Part shown: piece by piece, positions 30,606-43,351 of the stretch
How positions within the stretch are numbered: the first letter of the stretch is position 1
Layout: every line of letters starts with the position of its first letter
The notes under the pieces: model-generated
The model's database searches: none
The model's input: the letters and a program-made list of their open reading frames with translations, nothing else
What the model was told of the DNA's origin: nothing
Position numbers and translations under genes: made by a program
Assembly (NCBI GenBank): GCA_033398695.1
Contig: CM065818.1
Location: 84,006,092 to 84,070,091, forward strand
Direction of reading: 5' to 3'
Origin: Orobanche coerulescens
Lineage: Eukaryota; Streptophyta; Magnoliopsida; Lamiales; Orobanchaceae
DNA: 64,000 nt

Positions 30606-31552
30606 TTGACCATGGTTATTGGTCCTGTGAGCGTTCGGACTTTGCGTCGATGTTTCGGTGTTGTGTCATTGTTTTGGAGTAGTTGATCTACCGATGTATT
30701 GTATATATTTGGTTCTTATCAGGATTGGTATTTGATTGTGTGATCCGACAGACAAGATTTGGCACGGATGGATTATTCCACACTTATGAGTTATGATGAT
30801 ATTTTGAAAATTCATAGTAGTGATTGAATACAGTACAGATGGTTGTAGTTGAGTTCATTTCATCATTTGAGAATGCGAAATGTGGATTATGGTAAGGATT
30901 GATTGATATGGATTGCTACGAGATGGTAAGGTTATGACGGTAAGATTGGTAGTATTCTTACTTTGTAATTACATTGGTATGTAATTATTTATGTGATGTA
31001 ATCGGTATCATTGTTGAGTATTGTGGCTGACCCCGTCATGGGCTTTATTTTAGGTACTCGGAGATCGAGCTAGTAGCGGTCGTTAAGAGATGAGCTTCCC
31101 GGTTGGTACTGGTTATGTCATATATTTTTGGGAACCGGGTATTTTATGTTCGTTATATTCCGCTGCAAATGTATTTTTAACCATGCCTATGTCCGCTGCG
31201 TGTGTACTTTAAAATGGCTCCGGTATTTTACCAACTCGTTAAAATGGCCTTTTGGGTATTTCGTAAATTTGGTTTAATTCGTGAGACAATCTTATCGGTA
31301 CGTGTAAGCGGTGACTTAACGTACATTTTGAAGCTGCCGAGTTTTGGAATTTTTGGCCTTAAATACTAAATGGTATTTTATGGCGGTATTTGAGAACTAT
31401 ATTTTGGAAAACATTTAATTATTCATAAAATATTACCATCTTTGCCTCTTTGGCATGTTTCAAACGATTGTGAAAATGATTTTTAGCCTTGTGGGTTCCG
31501 GTGCGGGGCCTACGACGCTGTAATATCCCCGGATGATTTTGGGGGTGTTACA
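30606..31552 (+). repeat. gypsy 5' LTR, 3' portion, plus orientation
   Basis: It matches the last part of the solo LTR (50050-50884): TTGGTATGTAATTATT, the GAGATGAGCTTCCCGG block and the GCGCTGTAATATCCCC-like end. It finishes GGGGGTGTTACA at 31552, directly followed by a primer-binding site. Its left limit is unclear. Confidence 0.8.
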
Positions 31553-31944
31553 GAAGATGGCATCGGAGCTTGGGTTTTGTGAAACTCGAGCATGTGTGTT
31601 ATGTGGCTCTACCAGTACGGTAGTAGCACGGCTTTTGAAAATAATTTTTCTGACTTTTGAGTTAAACCGATTTTTGGATGCTCCAAAATTTTTGAGATAT
31701 TTTCAAAATTGCTATAATTGCGATATTGGTGTATGTTGGTATTGTGTTGAGACTTCATATTGGAATCATATGCTAGTATAACGGGAGATCATCGGCTTCA
31801 CGCACATGCAGGTATATTGTTTTGGTTATTCGCTTGTCGCGACGATTGATTGCTTTTGTGATGAGTTTGAAAATTTTGGTTGAGCTGTTGTTTTTTACAG
31901 GATTGCAAGTTTCGAGGACGAAACTTATTTTAAGTGGGCTAGTA
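31553..31944 (+). mobile_element. 392-bp internal region of a non-autonomous gypsy element (PBS to PPT, no genes)
   Basis: A primer-binding-like TGGCATCGGAGCT is at 31558-31570. At the other end TTTCGAGGACGAAACTT and a short purine-rich stretch precede the LTR start TGTAATATCC at 31945; this GAGGACGAA motif is typical of the end of Tekay/Del pol. Only 392 bp lie between LTRs and I see no coding sequence. The element kept only the cis-acting ends. Confidence 0.8.
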
Positions 31945-33075
31945 TGTAATATCCAGATTTTCAGTATAAATTTTTCGCATTATTTTATCTGAGATATATT
32001 GGATAGCATGGTGTCTATACAGTATGGATAAAATAAATTGAGAATTGAGACAGTTGTATTTGTATAATTATTGTACTTAGTCGACAATTGCATTTGAGGA
32101 TATCGTGTATCAGGCATATCGTATGAGAATGTTATTGGGAGGAGTACATGTATTCAGTATGTCGTGTATATAAATTTGGCATATCGAGGCGACAGACAAG
32201 AACATTTGGAATTGGCTAAGTATATCCTGATTAACGTACGCTAAAGTAAGGACTTAGCGTACGCTAATGCACAAGTCTAACTTACGTTAAGAAGGATAGT
32301 TAATGTACGTAAGGTTGTATCCAGCAAGAGCAGTTATATTTGGATAAGTGCAGAAGCCATTACGTACGTTAAGCTGAGGAGCTTATGTACGTTAAGTTGG
32401 TAAGCATAACGTCCGTTACGTAGCATGTATTACATACGTTATGAGAGGAATCAGACAAGATCCGCTATGATCGACGAGTGGGCCCGGTGTCGGCAACTTT
32501 TGGCGCAGATGTGGATAGGTGAGTCAACTAATGATGTAACGTACGCTATGATGCCAGTGTTACGTACGTTAAATAAGCGAGAAGCTTACATACGTTATGC
32601 AATCTGTGTTACGTACGTAATGGTATCAGTTGATAATAGTTGTAGGTTCTGGATTTAGGATAACATGCATTATTGTTATGTGATTACGTACGCTAATGGT
32701 GTGTTACGTGCGTAAGTAGTTGGACATTACGTACGTAACTGAGTTACTATTACAAGTCAACACCTGCATTACGTACGCTATGGCATGGGCCTTACTTACG
32801 TAACGATTGGGAGTCTATATATATGAGAGACTCCGTCATTTCGTCATTTTGAGATTTTCACTTCATTTTCCGCCCTTCAACCCTTCGAGATGGATTTTTG
32901 GTTCTTCTAACTTGATTATGAGCTTGATGGTATGGATTGGAGCTTGAGATATGAAGATATTGTTGATGATTGAGGTGTTTGATTGTGTTGTTCATCTTCA
33001 AGAGGTATGTTGGACAATCCCTCTCTTTATTTTCGGGTTTTAATGTTGTTGTTGATGATTAATTAGTGTGATGAT
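31945..33075 (+). repeat. gypsy 3' LTR, truncated at right, plus orientation
   Basis: It begins TGTAATATCCAG and is similar to the solo LTR start at 47254 (TTATTTTATC-GAG-TATATT; GGATAAAATAAAT). It carries a long palindrome array and a TATA box, then a leader. It stops at 33075 where a minus-orientation LTR begins. Confidence 0.82.
32232..32824 (+). promoter_or_regulatory. U3 palindrome array (17 sites) plus TATA box
   Basis: Site starts: 32232, 32255, 32278, 32301, 32360, 32383, 32407, 32430, 32537, 32560, 32586, 32609, 32684, 32704, 32727, 32769, 32792. Ten of sixteen intervals are exactly 23 bp. TATATATAT begins at 32816, 12 bp after the last site. Motif TWRCGYRCGYWA. Confidence 0.88.
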
Positions 33076-34730
33076 TGTAACATCCCCATAATTTACGGAG
33101 ATATTACAGTGCCGCAGATTCTTTTTAGAGAACCTACCAGGCTTAGACCAACATAAAACTCATTAAAAATTAACAAACCATAACATTCACTTTCTTAAAA
33201 ACAAATTTACTTCAACAAGACATATATTACAAAACCAAACAACACATCATCCCGTAGGATCACAACTGATACAACAGCTCACAGCTGACACAACAACATC
33301 ATCAACAATCAACAAAGACACGATATACATCACATGACAGTACCCGAGTGAGTACAAAACCAAAATACCACTCTGACCATGACCAGACGACCACAGACTC
33401 AACATGTTACATGATATCAATGCTGCCCACCAAGCTCGTGTCCGCCCTGTGCTGGCCCGCCCACTGGACCTGTATCTGAATACACAACAAGTATATCCAC
33501 CCCTTAAGGGGTCAGCAAGAAGCTGGTGCAAGTACAACGATTCCAGAATATGTACAACAAGTGAATGAACAACAGAAATCACAGTGCCGTCACATATATT
33601 CCGGAATACAGTACCATAATCATCATCACAAAACATCCTCCCAAGCTGTACTGGACCTATACCTCACGCAAGATACACACCCCAGGGAGTTCTCGTCAAG
33701 CCTTCTCTGGTTGTACAACCCCACCAAGTGATCCATAGGGAACGCGGCCTAGCGGATCCCAGGGGACCCTCACTGGTTTTAACTCGGTTCACACACACTC
33801 AGTAACCAAATGGTACAAACCATATTTTCTATTTACCATTTTTTCACAGAAATCACATTTTTCACATATTCACACGAAGTACAATAAACGCAATCAAAGT
33901 ACTTGCCTCGATTGGAAACGATACAAGAATAATGAATGAAAAGACGTACGGTCTGAACTCATTCAACAATTCGATCCTAGTACAACAAAATACCGAATCA
34001 AATACTACACCATGAAAACGGACGGATTTCCTTCAAATTCTACTCTTAGGGACAAACTATCGAACACTACGAAGACAACATGGTTCGTTTTCAAACTACG
34101 GAAGAAAACTTGGAATTTAATCCATGAACTTCGGGGAAAAACAAAGGATTATGATTACAACATCATAGTGTAGAACAAATCAGGGCTAAAACGGATTAGA
34201 ATTGAAGATCTTTGCAAAAGCCCTAAAATATAAAGAACTAGGATTCGAACAAATTTTACCTTGATTCGGACAGTGAAAGTTAATGAGATGTTGTTAACTT
34301 GATATTAGGAACTCAAAAACGTCGTTGGGTGATGAAATCCGACCAAAATCTACACTCCCTTATGCTCAAGACTGCTCAGTTGTCGGAGAAGAAGAAGGAG
34401 ATAAGAAATATGACAATTCTAGAACATGCATTCCATATATATACTGGGAGTGATTAGTGCACGCTACAGCTGAAGTTTAGCCTGCACTATCGGCTGAAAG
34501 GCGGTGCACTGAACGTTGGAAGGCGGTCCAGCACCTTCTGTCTGACTTCGCTAGCGTGCGCTATACATAAGTTGGCGTGTGCTAACGACCGTCACTAGCG
34601 CGCGCTAGCTCCAATACTAGCGTGCGCTACCTGCTGCAACAGGTAGTCCAGAACCCTACTGCCCTCACTGTCCTGCCTAATTAGCACGCGTTACGAACAA
34701 CATTAGCATGCGCTCCATATGCCTATTTAG
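33076..34730 (-). mobile_element. gypsy LTR fragment, minus orientation
   Basis: It begins TGTAACATCCCC at 33076 (its U5 end) and shares blocks with 43352-44520 (CCTACCAGGCT; CACTCAGTAACC-type region; the GATACACACCCC stretch near 33670). The TATA box is on the minus strand at 34436-34443, with the palindrome array to its right. The U3 start is missing: at 34731 another LTR begins. Confidence 0.75.
34436..34715 (-). promoter_or_regulatory. U3 palindrome array and TATA box, minus strand
   Basis: TATATATA is at 34436-34443. Sites start at 34455 (11-bp gap after TATA), 34478, 34552, 34573, 34596, 34618, 34682 and 34704; spacing within groups is 21-23 bp. Motif form TAGCGYGCGCTA. Confidence 0.8.
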
Positions 34731-35099
34731 TGTAACACCTCGAGATATTCGGAATAATTACAGTGCCGTAAACCCTTTATATAAGAATTTACAAGGCTAA
34801 ATTAAAAGAAATACTGAACAATATGAATAACACCACCAATAGTTGTGTAATTTAGTAACCGGTTTAATCATCCAAAACAACCCATTTATTACAAAATTCT
34901 CAAATTAGCATAAAGAACACACGTACTCGAGTACTTAACACAATACCAGAATACCAAAACAATTCAGGCGGATGACATCACTGTGCCTCTTCGTCATCAT
35001 GCCGACACTGTGGTTGCTTCCCCACTCCTCGGCTACCACGCGGCATTGCTCCGTCAGGCTTTCGCCCCATTAAACAAATGTCCACCCCCGTAGGGTTAG

Positions 35100-36397
35100 T
35101 GTTAGATGTATTTTTATGCGCTTATTTGTCATTATCTTATATCCATTTTTAAGTCTAAATCTGCATAAATGATCTTTTAATGCACTATTCTTATATGTTT
35201 TGCAGGAAATTGGAGTCCGGAAGCCTAAACGACGAAAAACGGGCGAAAACGACGATTTCTGGTCACGAGCTGTGGCACAAGGAAAGCGAGCCGCGGCACA
35301 CGCACGGCACACAAAGGCACCGAACCCACTGTACCGAGGGCCGCGGCATGCACTTACTGAGCCGCGGCCCATGAAGAAAAACTGCGCCCAGGGCTACGCG
35401 CTGAACATTAGGGGTCGCGGCACACACTTACTAAGTCGCGGCCCGCAGGGTGGTTTTGATGTATTTGCCGCATTTCCGGGCCGTTTTGAGAGCCTGTTTT
35501 CGACCTAATCCACGAACGCGTTTTGGAGAGGAATGAGAGTTAGAAATAGAAATTCAAGGTCTGAGAATCGATGAATGGAGGAAGAGAAGCAGAAAACACC
35601 CATGAGCAAAGAGCGGAGCCTAGAGAACGGAGGAGTCCGAGTTCTTCGACTGCGTTTGATTTCTATTATGCTTTCTTCAATTCTTTGTGTATTCTTATTT
35701 TCTAGCATGTCGGGCTACAACCCTATTCTAGGATTTTGATGAAATCGAAGTTTTGATGAATTAGCTTTTGATTTTGCATTATTAAAATATATTTCCCTTT
35801 CTTATTGAGTTTTCCCAATTGTTTTAATTACTGTCAATTATGTGGCCTATGATTGATTTGTTTTGATTACGCAACTCGAATCGGGAGAGGAGATTTGGTA
35901 GGAAAAATTGGTGAGAACCATTTTATCTTGTGAGATAGGAATATACTCATAGGAATTACATGGCCTTCTGTAGATTTCGTACTTTTTGCCTATTGTCGAA
36001 TTAATTCACCTAGGAATAGAGTGTGTTATTCGCCTTAGAAAATTCTATTGACCTCGGGAGAGGCGGTAGAGTATTTTAGCAATCTTCGCCTTCAATAAAT
36101 TGGGAAATTATTTAATTCATATAAATCAAGAGTAATTCGGATAAACTGAGGTGGATTCACAATCCTAGATTAATTCCCTATTTGATCTTCATTCTTCGAA
36201 CAATCGATTTTACTATTTATTCTTTTAGTAATTTTCCTTAATTATTACTTGCACCTCAAATTTTGATAGTTCAAATAAAATTAAAATACGCATAAATCGG
36301 TAATTAGTAAGTCAATCCTCGATGGAACGATATCTTACTTATCACTTTATTACTTGCTTACGTTAACGTGCACTTCCGTTCACCGAAATTCGCAACA
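35100..36397 (+). repeat. Athila-like 5' LTR
   Basis: 1298 bp, TG to CA. It contains the GCCGCGGC array at 35267-35444. The TATA region reads TTAGAAATAG near 35539, damaged relative to the 3' LTR. Confidence 0.93.
35267..35444 (+). promoter_or_regulatory. GCCGCGGC palindrome array, paired at 21 bp (5' LTR)
   Basis: Sites of the form GNGCCGCGGCNC start at 35267, 35288, 35338, 35359, 35412 and 35433: three pairs with 21 bp inside each pair and about 50-53 bp between pairs. Confidence 0.8.
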
Positions 36398-36403
36398 AGT
36401 TTT

Positions 36404-36421
36404 TGGCGCCGTTGCCGGGGA
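36404..36421 (+). other. Athila-like primer-binding site
   Basis: TGGCGCCGTTGCCGGGGA, six bases after the LTR; this sequence is typical of the Athila/Tat branch. Confidence 0.88.
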
Positions 36422-36533
36422 CTGATTTCTTTACTAATATCGATTTCAGTATTTCTAGTCTTAATTTAAACATTATTTTATTTTTGTGTAATTATTTTTA
36501 TTTGTTTTCCTTTCAGAAATTTCTAGTTAGTGC

Positions 36534-38242
36534 ATGAGAAAATTCGGTAACGAAGGCCTATTACCTTTGGATACTGGACTCGAGCGCACTCTTCCCAAAA
36601 ACAAGAAGGAAAAACGTGAGCTACCGACAAAAGACAACATGGCCGATAACACAGAAAATCATGGAGGGGACAATCCTATGCAGCAAGCTCATCAGGCATT
36701 GGCACTCCGTGATTATGCAATGCCACAAATAAATGCAAACTTTTCGGGGATTCGGCGTCCAACCATCCAAGTGAACAACTTCGAGATTAAGCCATCTATT
36801 ATTCAAATGGTGCAAGCAAGCCAATTTTGTGGACTGGCGAACGATGACCACAATGCACACGTCGCTTCATTTCTTGAGATATGTTACACCTTCAAGAATA
36901 ACGGTGTTACCGATGATGCTATTCGTCTGCGGCTTTTCCCTTTCTCTCTAAAGGACAAAGCCAAGTTTTGGTTGAATTCACTACCACCGGGCTCTATCAC
37001 AACTTGGGCGGAATTAGCACAAGCCTTCCTGGCTAAGTTCTTCTCGCCATCGAAGACAGTGAGACTAAGGAACGAGATAACTACTTTCGGGCAATTTGAG
37101 ATGGAATCACTTCACGAAGCTTGGGAGCGATACAAGGATTTATTACGGAGGTGCCCACACCATGGCTTACCGGATTTGCTACAAATCCAAACCTTTTATA
37201 ATGGATTGAGTGTTTCTACACGCACCCTTGTTGATGCAGCCGCTGGAGGAGCGTTAATGGGAAAGACTATGGCGGAAGCTTATTCTCTATTGGAGGCGAT
37301 GGCTGCAAATGCTTATCAGTGGCCTTCCGAATGAGTGAACCCAAAGCGAGTTATGGGAGTTTCCGACAACGATCTAATCTCTACACTATCAGCAATTGCA
37401 AGCCTTTTCACATGCTCCTACCACCGTTACTACAGAATCATGTAATTGGTGTAATGGGTCTCATCCTAGCGCAGAGTGCCAAGTTGGAAATCCTTTCGAG
37501 CAACATCCGATGGAACAAGCTCAGTTTGTGGGGAACGGGAATCGACAGAATAATCCGTATTCCAACACATACAATCCGGGGTGGCGAAATCACCCTAACT
37601 TTTCGTGGAAAAATGGACAAAACTTAAACCAACCTCAGTTTGCTCAACACCAACAGCAACCCCCTCCCGCTCCAAAGATCTCTCTAGAGGAGGTAATGGC
37701 GAAATTAGCAGCAAATACGAGTCAATTCGTGACCCGTACGTAAGCAACCTTGCAAAACTATTCCGCCTATATTCGCAACTTCGAAGTCCAATTGGGTTAA
37801 ATAGCAAATGTGTTAACAACCCGCCCTGAGGGCACCTTGCCAAGTACAACCGAGATGAACCCCAGAGAGAGTATTAATGCCATTGGTTTGAGAAGCGGGA
37901 AGGAAGTGTGTGAGCAGCCCAGGCAGAACAAAAAGAGAGGTGATGATGAGGAGAAGAAAAATTCGGTGACCGAGGAATCACAAGTTTCTAAGAGCTCGAA
38001 ACTGTTTCCAGATAATCCGACAGCCTATGTGCCTCCCGTACCATGTCCACAGCGTTTGCAAAAGCAAAAATTGGACAAACAATTCTCCAAGTTTCTTGAC
38101 GTTTTCAAGAAACTACATATCAACATTCCATTTGCCGATGCCTTAGAACAAATGCCTAGCTATGTGAAGTTTATGAAGGAAATCTTATCTAACAAAAGGA
38201 AGATCAAGGAATATGAAATGGTGGCACTGACTGAAGAGTGCA
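36534..38242 (+). pseudogene. Athila-like Gag and start of protease region, broken
   Basis: The gag core is intact to 37334 (VNNFEIKPSIIQMVQASQF; HVASFLEICYTFK; FWLNSLPPGSITTWAEL; LHEAWERYKDLLRRCPHHG; WPSE). A TGA follows, then a frame change into a CCHC-like CNWCNGSHPSAEC near 37438. A TAA at 37741 leads to the Athila-typical linker (INAIGLRSGKEV; PYPQRL-like PVPCPQRLQKQKLD; LHINIPFADALEQMPSYVKF; ALTEECS). At about 38240 it switches abruptly to LTR sequence of another element, so protease and everything after is lost. Confidence 0.88.
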
Positions 38243-40731
38243 GTATAAAAACATATTCCAAGAATATAAAAACTTGATTAATTCCACAATTCCACCCAAT
38301 GAAAATTTCCCGAGATATTTCATTGAATAAAATAGTTCAAACCATGAAAAATTGGAATGAGACACGCAGGCTCTTTGAAAAGCATTTAAAAGTCTCGGGA
38401 GTTTTAGAAAGACATTTCTGGGCTAATAAATCTTTAACTCGACAAACCACATAGGGACACGGGCCAAAGAATTGTTTTTGCTCAAAGATACAAATCTGGT
38501 CACAAACACAGGGTCCACGACCCAAATCATCCATATCCCATACTCGAGTGAATAACACAACGGTCACACTCGATACATAACCAAACCACAATGTACGGAA
38601 ACAATCACAGGGCCCGTATCCTTATGCCAAAAATATCGCAACCATGAATCAAATAATATACGACGCTTATACCTGTGCCATTTTAGCAAAGTACCAAGAC
38701 CTTACATATGATGTATCTCACTTTGGGAATTTGCATATGTGTTACTCCTGTCATATCACAATTATCTAAAACAACATCGTGCAATATACATCATCACAAA
38801 ACAACCTCCCGACCTATACCGGCCCTGTACCTCTCAAAGAAGATACACACCCCGCAGACACCTCGTCAGCCCTCCCCGGTGTATAGCCCACCGAGTGATC
38901 CGTAGGGATACGCAGCCTCACCGGACCCTGTGGGACCCTCACCGGTTTTACTCGGTTCACACACTCTCGGAACTACATGGCACAAACCACATTTTCTGAA
39001 ATTACCACTTTCACGAAATCACGATTCAAAAACATATTCCCCCGAAGTACTTCAACTGTAAATCAAGGTACTTGCTAAGAATGGCCACAACATCCGACAC
39101 ATACTCACATCACACATCATCACAAACTCATCAATAGTACACACGTCCACACATATATACACACTTCTTGTCAGAAAGACATAACCTTAAGTCCACTATC
39201 AACATAATCACGCACAACGATACCAAACGTAAAGAAGATATTCCAAAGCACACCACTAGTACATATCCTCATAACCACACAATCGTTCACAAACACATAA
39301 GTAGATTTTATAGAAAACCTTTATCGAGAATATACCGATTCTTTTATAAGTTCATTAAAAATAATTCAATTGCAGACCTAGTCAATTACCGACTATAACC
39401 ACTACGAAATATGAAGTGTATAGGCAAGATACTTGCCTCAATAATTGATACTGGACACTCCGACGAACGTCTCTTAACCGAAAGACTTCGAATGCTCACA
39501 ACTCTCCCGTGAAACGACGGTAACACCACGGATCGGAAAACGGCGAATGGAAGGGTTCCGGCTCGAGTTCTTCGCAAGGAACCTGACCCCAACATCATAC
39601 CATGAATAAATCGACGATCGAACAAGGAAGAATAATCGTAGAATGCCCGAATCCCCTTTGTGACATTTTATCGAACACTTTCAAGGTGTCGATTAGAAAC
39701 TCAATAAAACGACGAATCCTCGGCAATCCAACCGTGGAAAAACAAGGGATTCGATATAAAACAACTTAATAATCATCAATCCATCACTATTCTAAGTTAT
39801 AACGAATCAAACGGACGAAATCAACAAAATCCCCAATTTTTCCCAAAACTAGGATTTTAGGAAAACTAACCTTGATTCGCTGGATTGAAGGATGTTATGG
39901 AGTGACTAATCGATGTTATAAGCTCCCAAACTTCGTGGATTAGTTGTACAACAACATGCCTTCGTCACCTCCAAGACTCCAGCGGCGTACACGAAAGGAA
40001 GGAAATGAAAAATGAGTGCAAACAGGACTGCTCGGTCATATTTATACTGGTGCAGCCTAGCGTGCGCTAGACTGCAGAGCTAACGTGCGCTAGCGGGCGG
40101 TCATGGTCGAGAATGTTCGGCCGGGCCCGCCATCATGCGCTGAACACATGCGCTGTCGGCCCAGCCACAATCCAGAGACTTCCTGGCTCGGCCGGGTAGC
40201 GTGCGCAGCCTTCCGGCCGTAGCGTGCGCTATCGGCCGGTCGTAGCGTGCGCAGTGTCCGGCAGTAGCGTGCGCTACCTGCCGATCACCCCAGTCCAGAA
40301 CCTTTCTGCCTTACTGCCTAGGTCGACTAGCGCGCGCAGCCAACCGGCCATAGCGTGCGCTGCCTCCTGGCCGTAGCGTGCGCTACTTTCCGGCCGTAGC
40401 GTGCGCTACGCCGGTTCCTGTCGCAACCGCCCGGCCAGTGCTTGCACTCGTCCGGCCAGTGCCGGCAGCCGTCCGGCCACCGTCCCCAACCGTCCGGCCA
40501 GTGTCCGACCACCATGATTCGACGACTCGATTTTCCGAAATCGCACGGAACGAACACGACAAAATACTCGGGGACAACATCATCGGTCCGAAATGAAAAC
40601 AACGGATAACAAATCATCACCTACGGTCTTAAACGCCAAAATCAGTTGTCGAGAAAATAATACCGGAACTCGACAACCGGGAAATATCCGAAAAAATCCA
40701 AAATAACCGAACGGAAATCGTGGGTATTACA
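38243..40731 (-). repeat. 3' LTR (truncated) of the nested non-autonomous element
   Basis: Nearly identical to 43820-46296 over most of its length, including the TATA box and palindrome array. About 470 bp at its U5 end are missing. It contains no recognisable gene; small ORFs are shared by both LTR copies but have no domain. Confidence 0.88.
40039..40408 (-). promoter_or_regulatory. U3 palindrome array (10 sites) and TATA box, minus strand
   Basis: TATAAATA (minus) is at 40039-40046, an 11-bp gap, then sites start at 40058, 40081, 40197, 40220, 40243, 40265, 40328, 40351, 40374 and 40397. Within the three groups spacing is 22-23 bp. Motif TAGCGTGCGCTA or TAGCGTGCGCAG. Confidence 0.85.
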
Positions 40732-43351
40732 TTCTACACTAAAAATAAGTTTCCCGCAACTTAAAACAAAAGCAAAGCGACTCGACAACACACCGTAACT
40801 CCAGCAAGATAAAGCCACTATGATCCGATTCAATACGCAAGAATTCTTACGAAAAGCTACGAGCATGAATCACTGTGTTTGATAAAACCGAGCAATACAA
40901 AAATCGAATCACGATTCCAACGCTGAAAGGTATGAAATTCCAATAACTCACAGATTTGGAAGATCAAATACGAAGACAATTTCCCAACACTTATGGAAAT
41001 CGCAAAATGGCCCAGATGTTCAATAATCACGGTTTCGAGGTCAAACGATAATGATTGGACAACGACGAACGAATAGCAATGACCGAACAACAACGATAAC
41101 CTTTGAAGTTCATACCTCAAATCAAGACATCAATATCTTGTAGGAAGCACAAGGTGTTAGTTTCGAACACGGTTCACCAGAAATCGATCCGAACTTGGAA
41201 AGATCACAACGATACGCACATCAATTTGGAACAATATCAGAACTCGCTCGAATGACAAATGTGAGAAACAACACAAGGTCAGAAGCATTAACGAACACAA
41301 TCGCCTCAATACGATCGAACGAAACGGAAACGAGAAAAAAAGTGTGGGTATTACGTCATATCACCTTTAAAAGAGGTTTCGTCCCCGAAACCTAAACAAC
41401 GAAAACGAAGTGTTTGAATATCAACCTTCCCGGCCATATCCTCTTGGTCCCGCATCTAGTCTCCATAACCAATCGCATGGTCACGGTCGCGTCCGCTGTC
41501 CCTCGACATACTAAGCGGATTCTCACTCAATACGATTACATCACTTCGCAAAAACAAATATGCTAAAGTACCAACTTAGCATGACATATCACATAAGGTA
41601 ACCCATAACAACTCGGAAAGAAAATCCACGAGGTATCCCTTTAAAGAAAATCTTTTGAAAATCATTAGATTTGTATGTTATTCAAAATAAACTTTAAAAG
41701 TACTTTTGGTACTTTTGCATCACCTCGGGTTTTTGAAAAAAATTTATTTTATGATGTGAAAGATTTTTTTTTTTTTTTGAAAAATCATGTACTCGAATTA
41801 TTCGAAAATACAATAGTACGTTAAAGTCATTTCTGAAAATTTCCCCCAACACTACACAAGAATCAACGACGGTAACATTTTACAAAATGTTCAAGGTATC
41901 TTAAAACAACTCTTTCAATACCGTCGAGGTTTTATTTTGAGAATCCTAGGCCGGCTCGCAAATTTCAAACAATTTCCAAGGTTCATACAAAGCCGCCGGC
42001 TTAATCGCAACGTCAAATTATATTCAAAAATTGATTTCCGCAACTTGCACAAACTTACGAAAGTTTTAGGAAAACATTTCGAACACACACACAACAGACG
42101 TAATTTATCAACTCACCGAACAAAATCAATTATCACTTAGCGCGAATGAAAGGTCACAACACTCGTCCACATAAAACGGTTGTCATCACTAGACAACGCA
42201 CACACGCATTTGATCGATCAGTATAGAAAGTTAGACCTAACGGCTAAAATGCGGTTCCACATCCTCTGTCCCAGCTAATTAACGCACACTACAACAATTA
42301 TTTAGCGTGCGCTATTCATGCTGCATTAGCGCGCGTTACAACAACATTAGCGTGCGCTACTCATGCCACATTAGCGCGCGCTAGCCTTGTACTTAGCGTG
42401 CGCTAACAACTCAAATTCAGCACGTGATTACGAACATATATACGACATTACTAAAATCAATGGTCACAAATGAACAACAACACATTCGAGTCCCAAAGCC
42501 ATTGATTCGACACTTCATGAGGAACCATCAAAAGACAATTGTTATTCAAATACCGAAATCTCACCTCTTATTAAAGAGAGCTATCACAATGCCCACAAAT
42601 CGAACGACCCAGCATTCACATCATAGTTTTAATTTAAAACTGGCAACACTGCCCGAACAACAAGAACATCATCACATATTTGCCGACTAACAGTCATAAA
42701 ACCGATAAATTGAAAACAAGAGTCACGTCTTGTCTACATTTTGTAGACTTCACTTGAGTTCAAAAATCGTGTTTTGAAAACTTATAATACAAGATGAAAA
42801 TAAAATATCGGTAGTTTGAATTCTAAAAAAAAATTTCGGCCCTCAGGTCATTATACAAAAATCAACTTTTTCCTCCCTTTGGAGGATGTTTTAAAACAAA
42901 ATATACGTGACTCCCCAAAAACATGTAAAGTTTTAAAATATCACATTGATGAATCTTTCTTTGCGTAACCACACCAAGGCTATTACTCTTGTAAAAACGA
43001 CTTATATCAGGATGTGTGTATAACTACATATATGTTGGCACCACTTCCATTCTAGCATCATACGAGGATCAAACAACATAGGCCACATAATCACAAATCA
43101 CCTTTAAACTCCACGTCATAACACAAAATCATACAAGCTCGTATATCACAAGGCACAATATAGTAGGGAGACTTACATCCACAGGTCGCACGAAGATGAT
43201 GGCTGCACCTCGATACTAATCACGGCCGACATCACAAACGACGCGTCGCGACACGACTTAGACAGACACAATCTGACAGAACAAGACACGACAATACCCG
43301 ACTGGACCTGATAGCCTAGGTTTCCGCAACCTAAGCTCCGTTACCATATTC
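40732..43351 (-). other. non-coding internal region of the nested element, with LTR-like remnants
   Basis: No gag or pol is recognisable. Read on the minus strand, TTTCGGGGACGAAACCTC at 41379-41396 followed by TAATACCCAC near 41346-41355 looks like a second pol-end/LTR junction. So 40732-41355 may be an extra LTR piece. A six-site palindrome array lies at 42280-42405. The 43020-43346 part is the leader after the primer-binding site. Confidence 0.55.
42280..42405 (-). promoter_or_regulatory. palindrome array without a clear TATA box
   Basis: Sites start at 42280, 42303, 42327, 42348, 42372 and 42394 (spacing 23, 24, 21, 24, 22). No TATA lies 11-12 bp away, unlike the LTR arrays, so this is probably a remnant of another U3. 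Confidence 0.65.

Noticed and set aside
32232..32803. CRISPR-like array (short repeats with unique spacers)
   Set aside because: The repeats are 12-bp palindromes with 11-bp spacers in plant retrotransposon U3 regions; no cas genes, and the sequence is eukaryotic.
35180..35508. ORFs at the start of the Athila LTR and their copies near 54120
   Set aside because: Shared LTR sequence with no domain; the reading is interrupted differently in the two copies.
40378..40620. Trp/Gly-repeat and Val/Arg/Pro-repeat ORFs on both strands
   Set aside because: They read the palindrome array of the LTR U3 and appear again at the matching place in the second LTR.
43020..43260. Possible small RNA gene in the leader next to a primer-binding site
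   Set aside because: No fold or promoter signal I can defend; it reads as retrotransposon leader.
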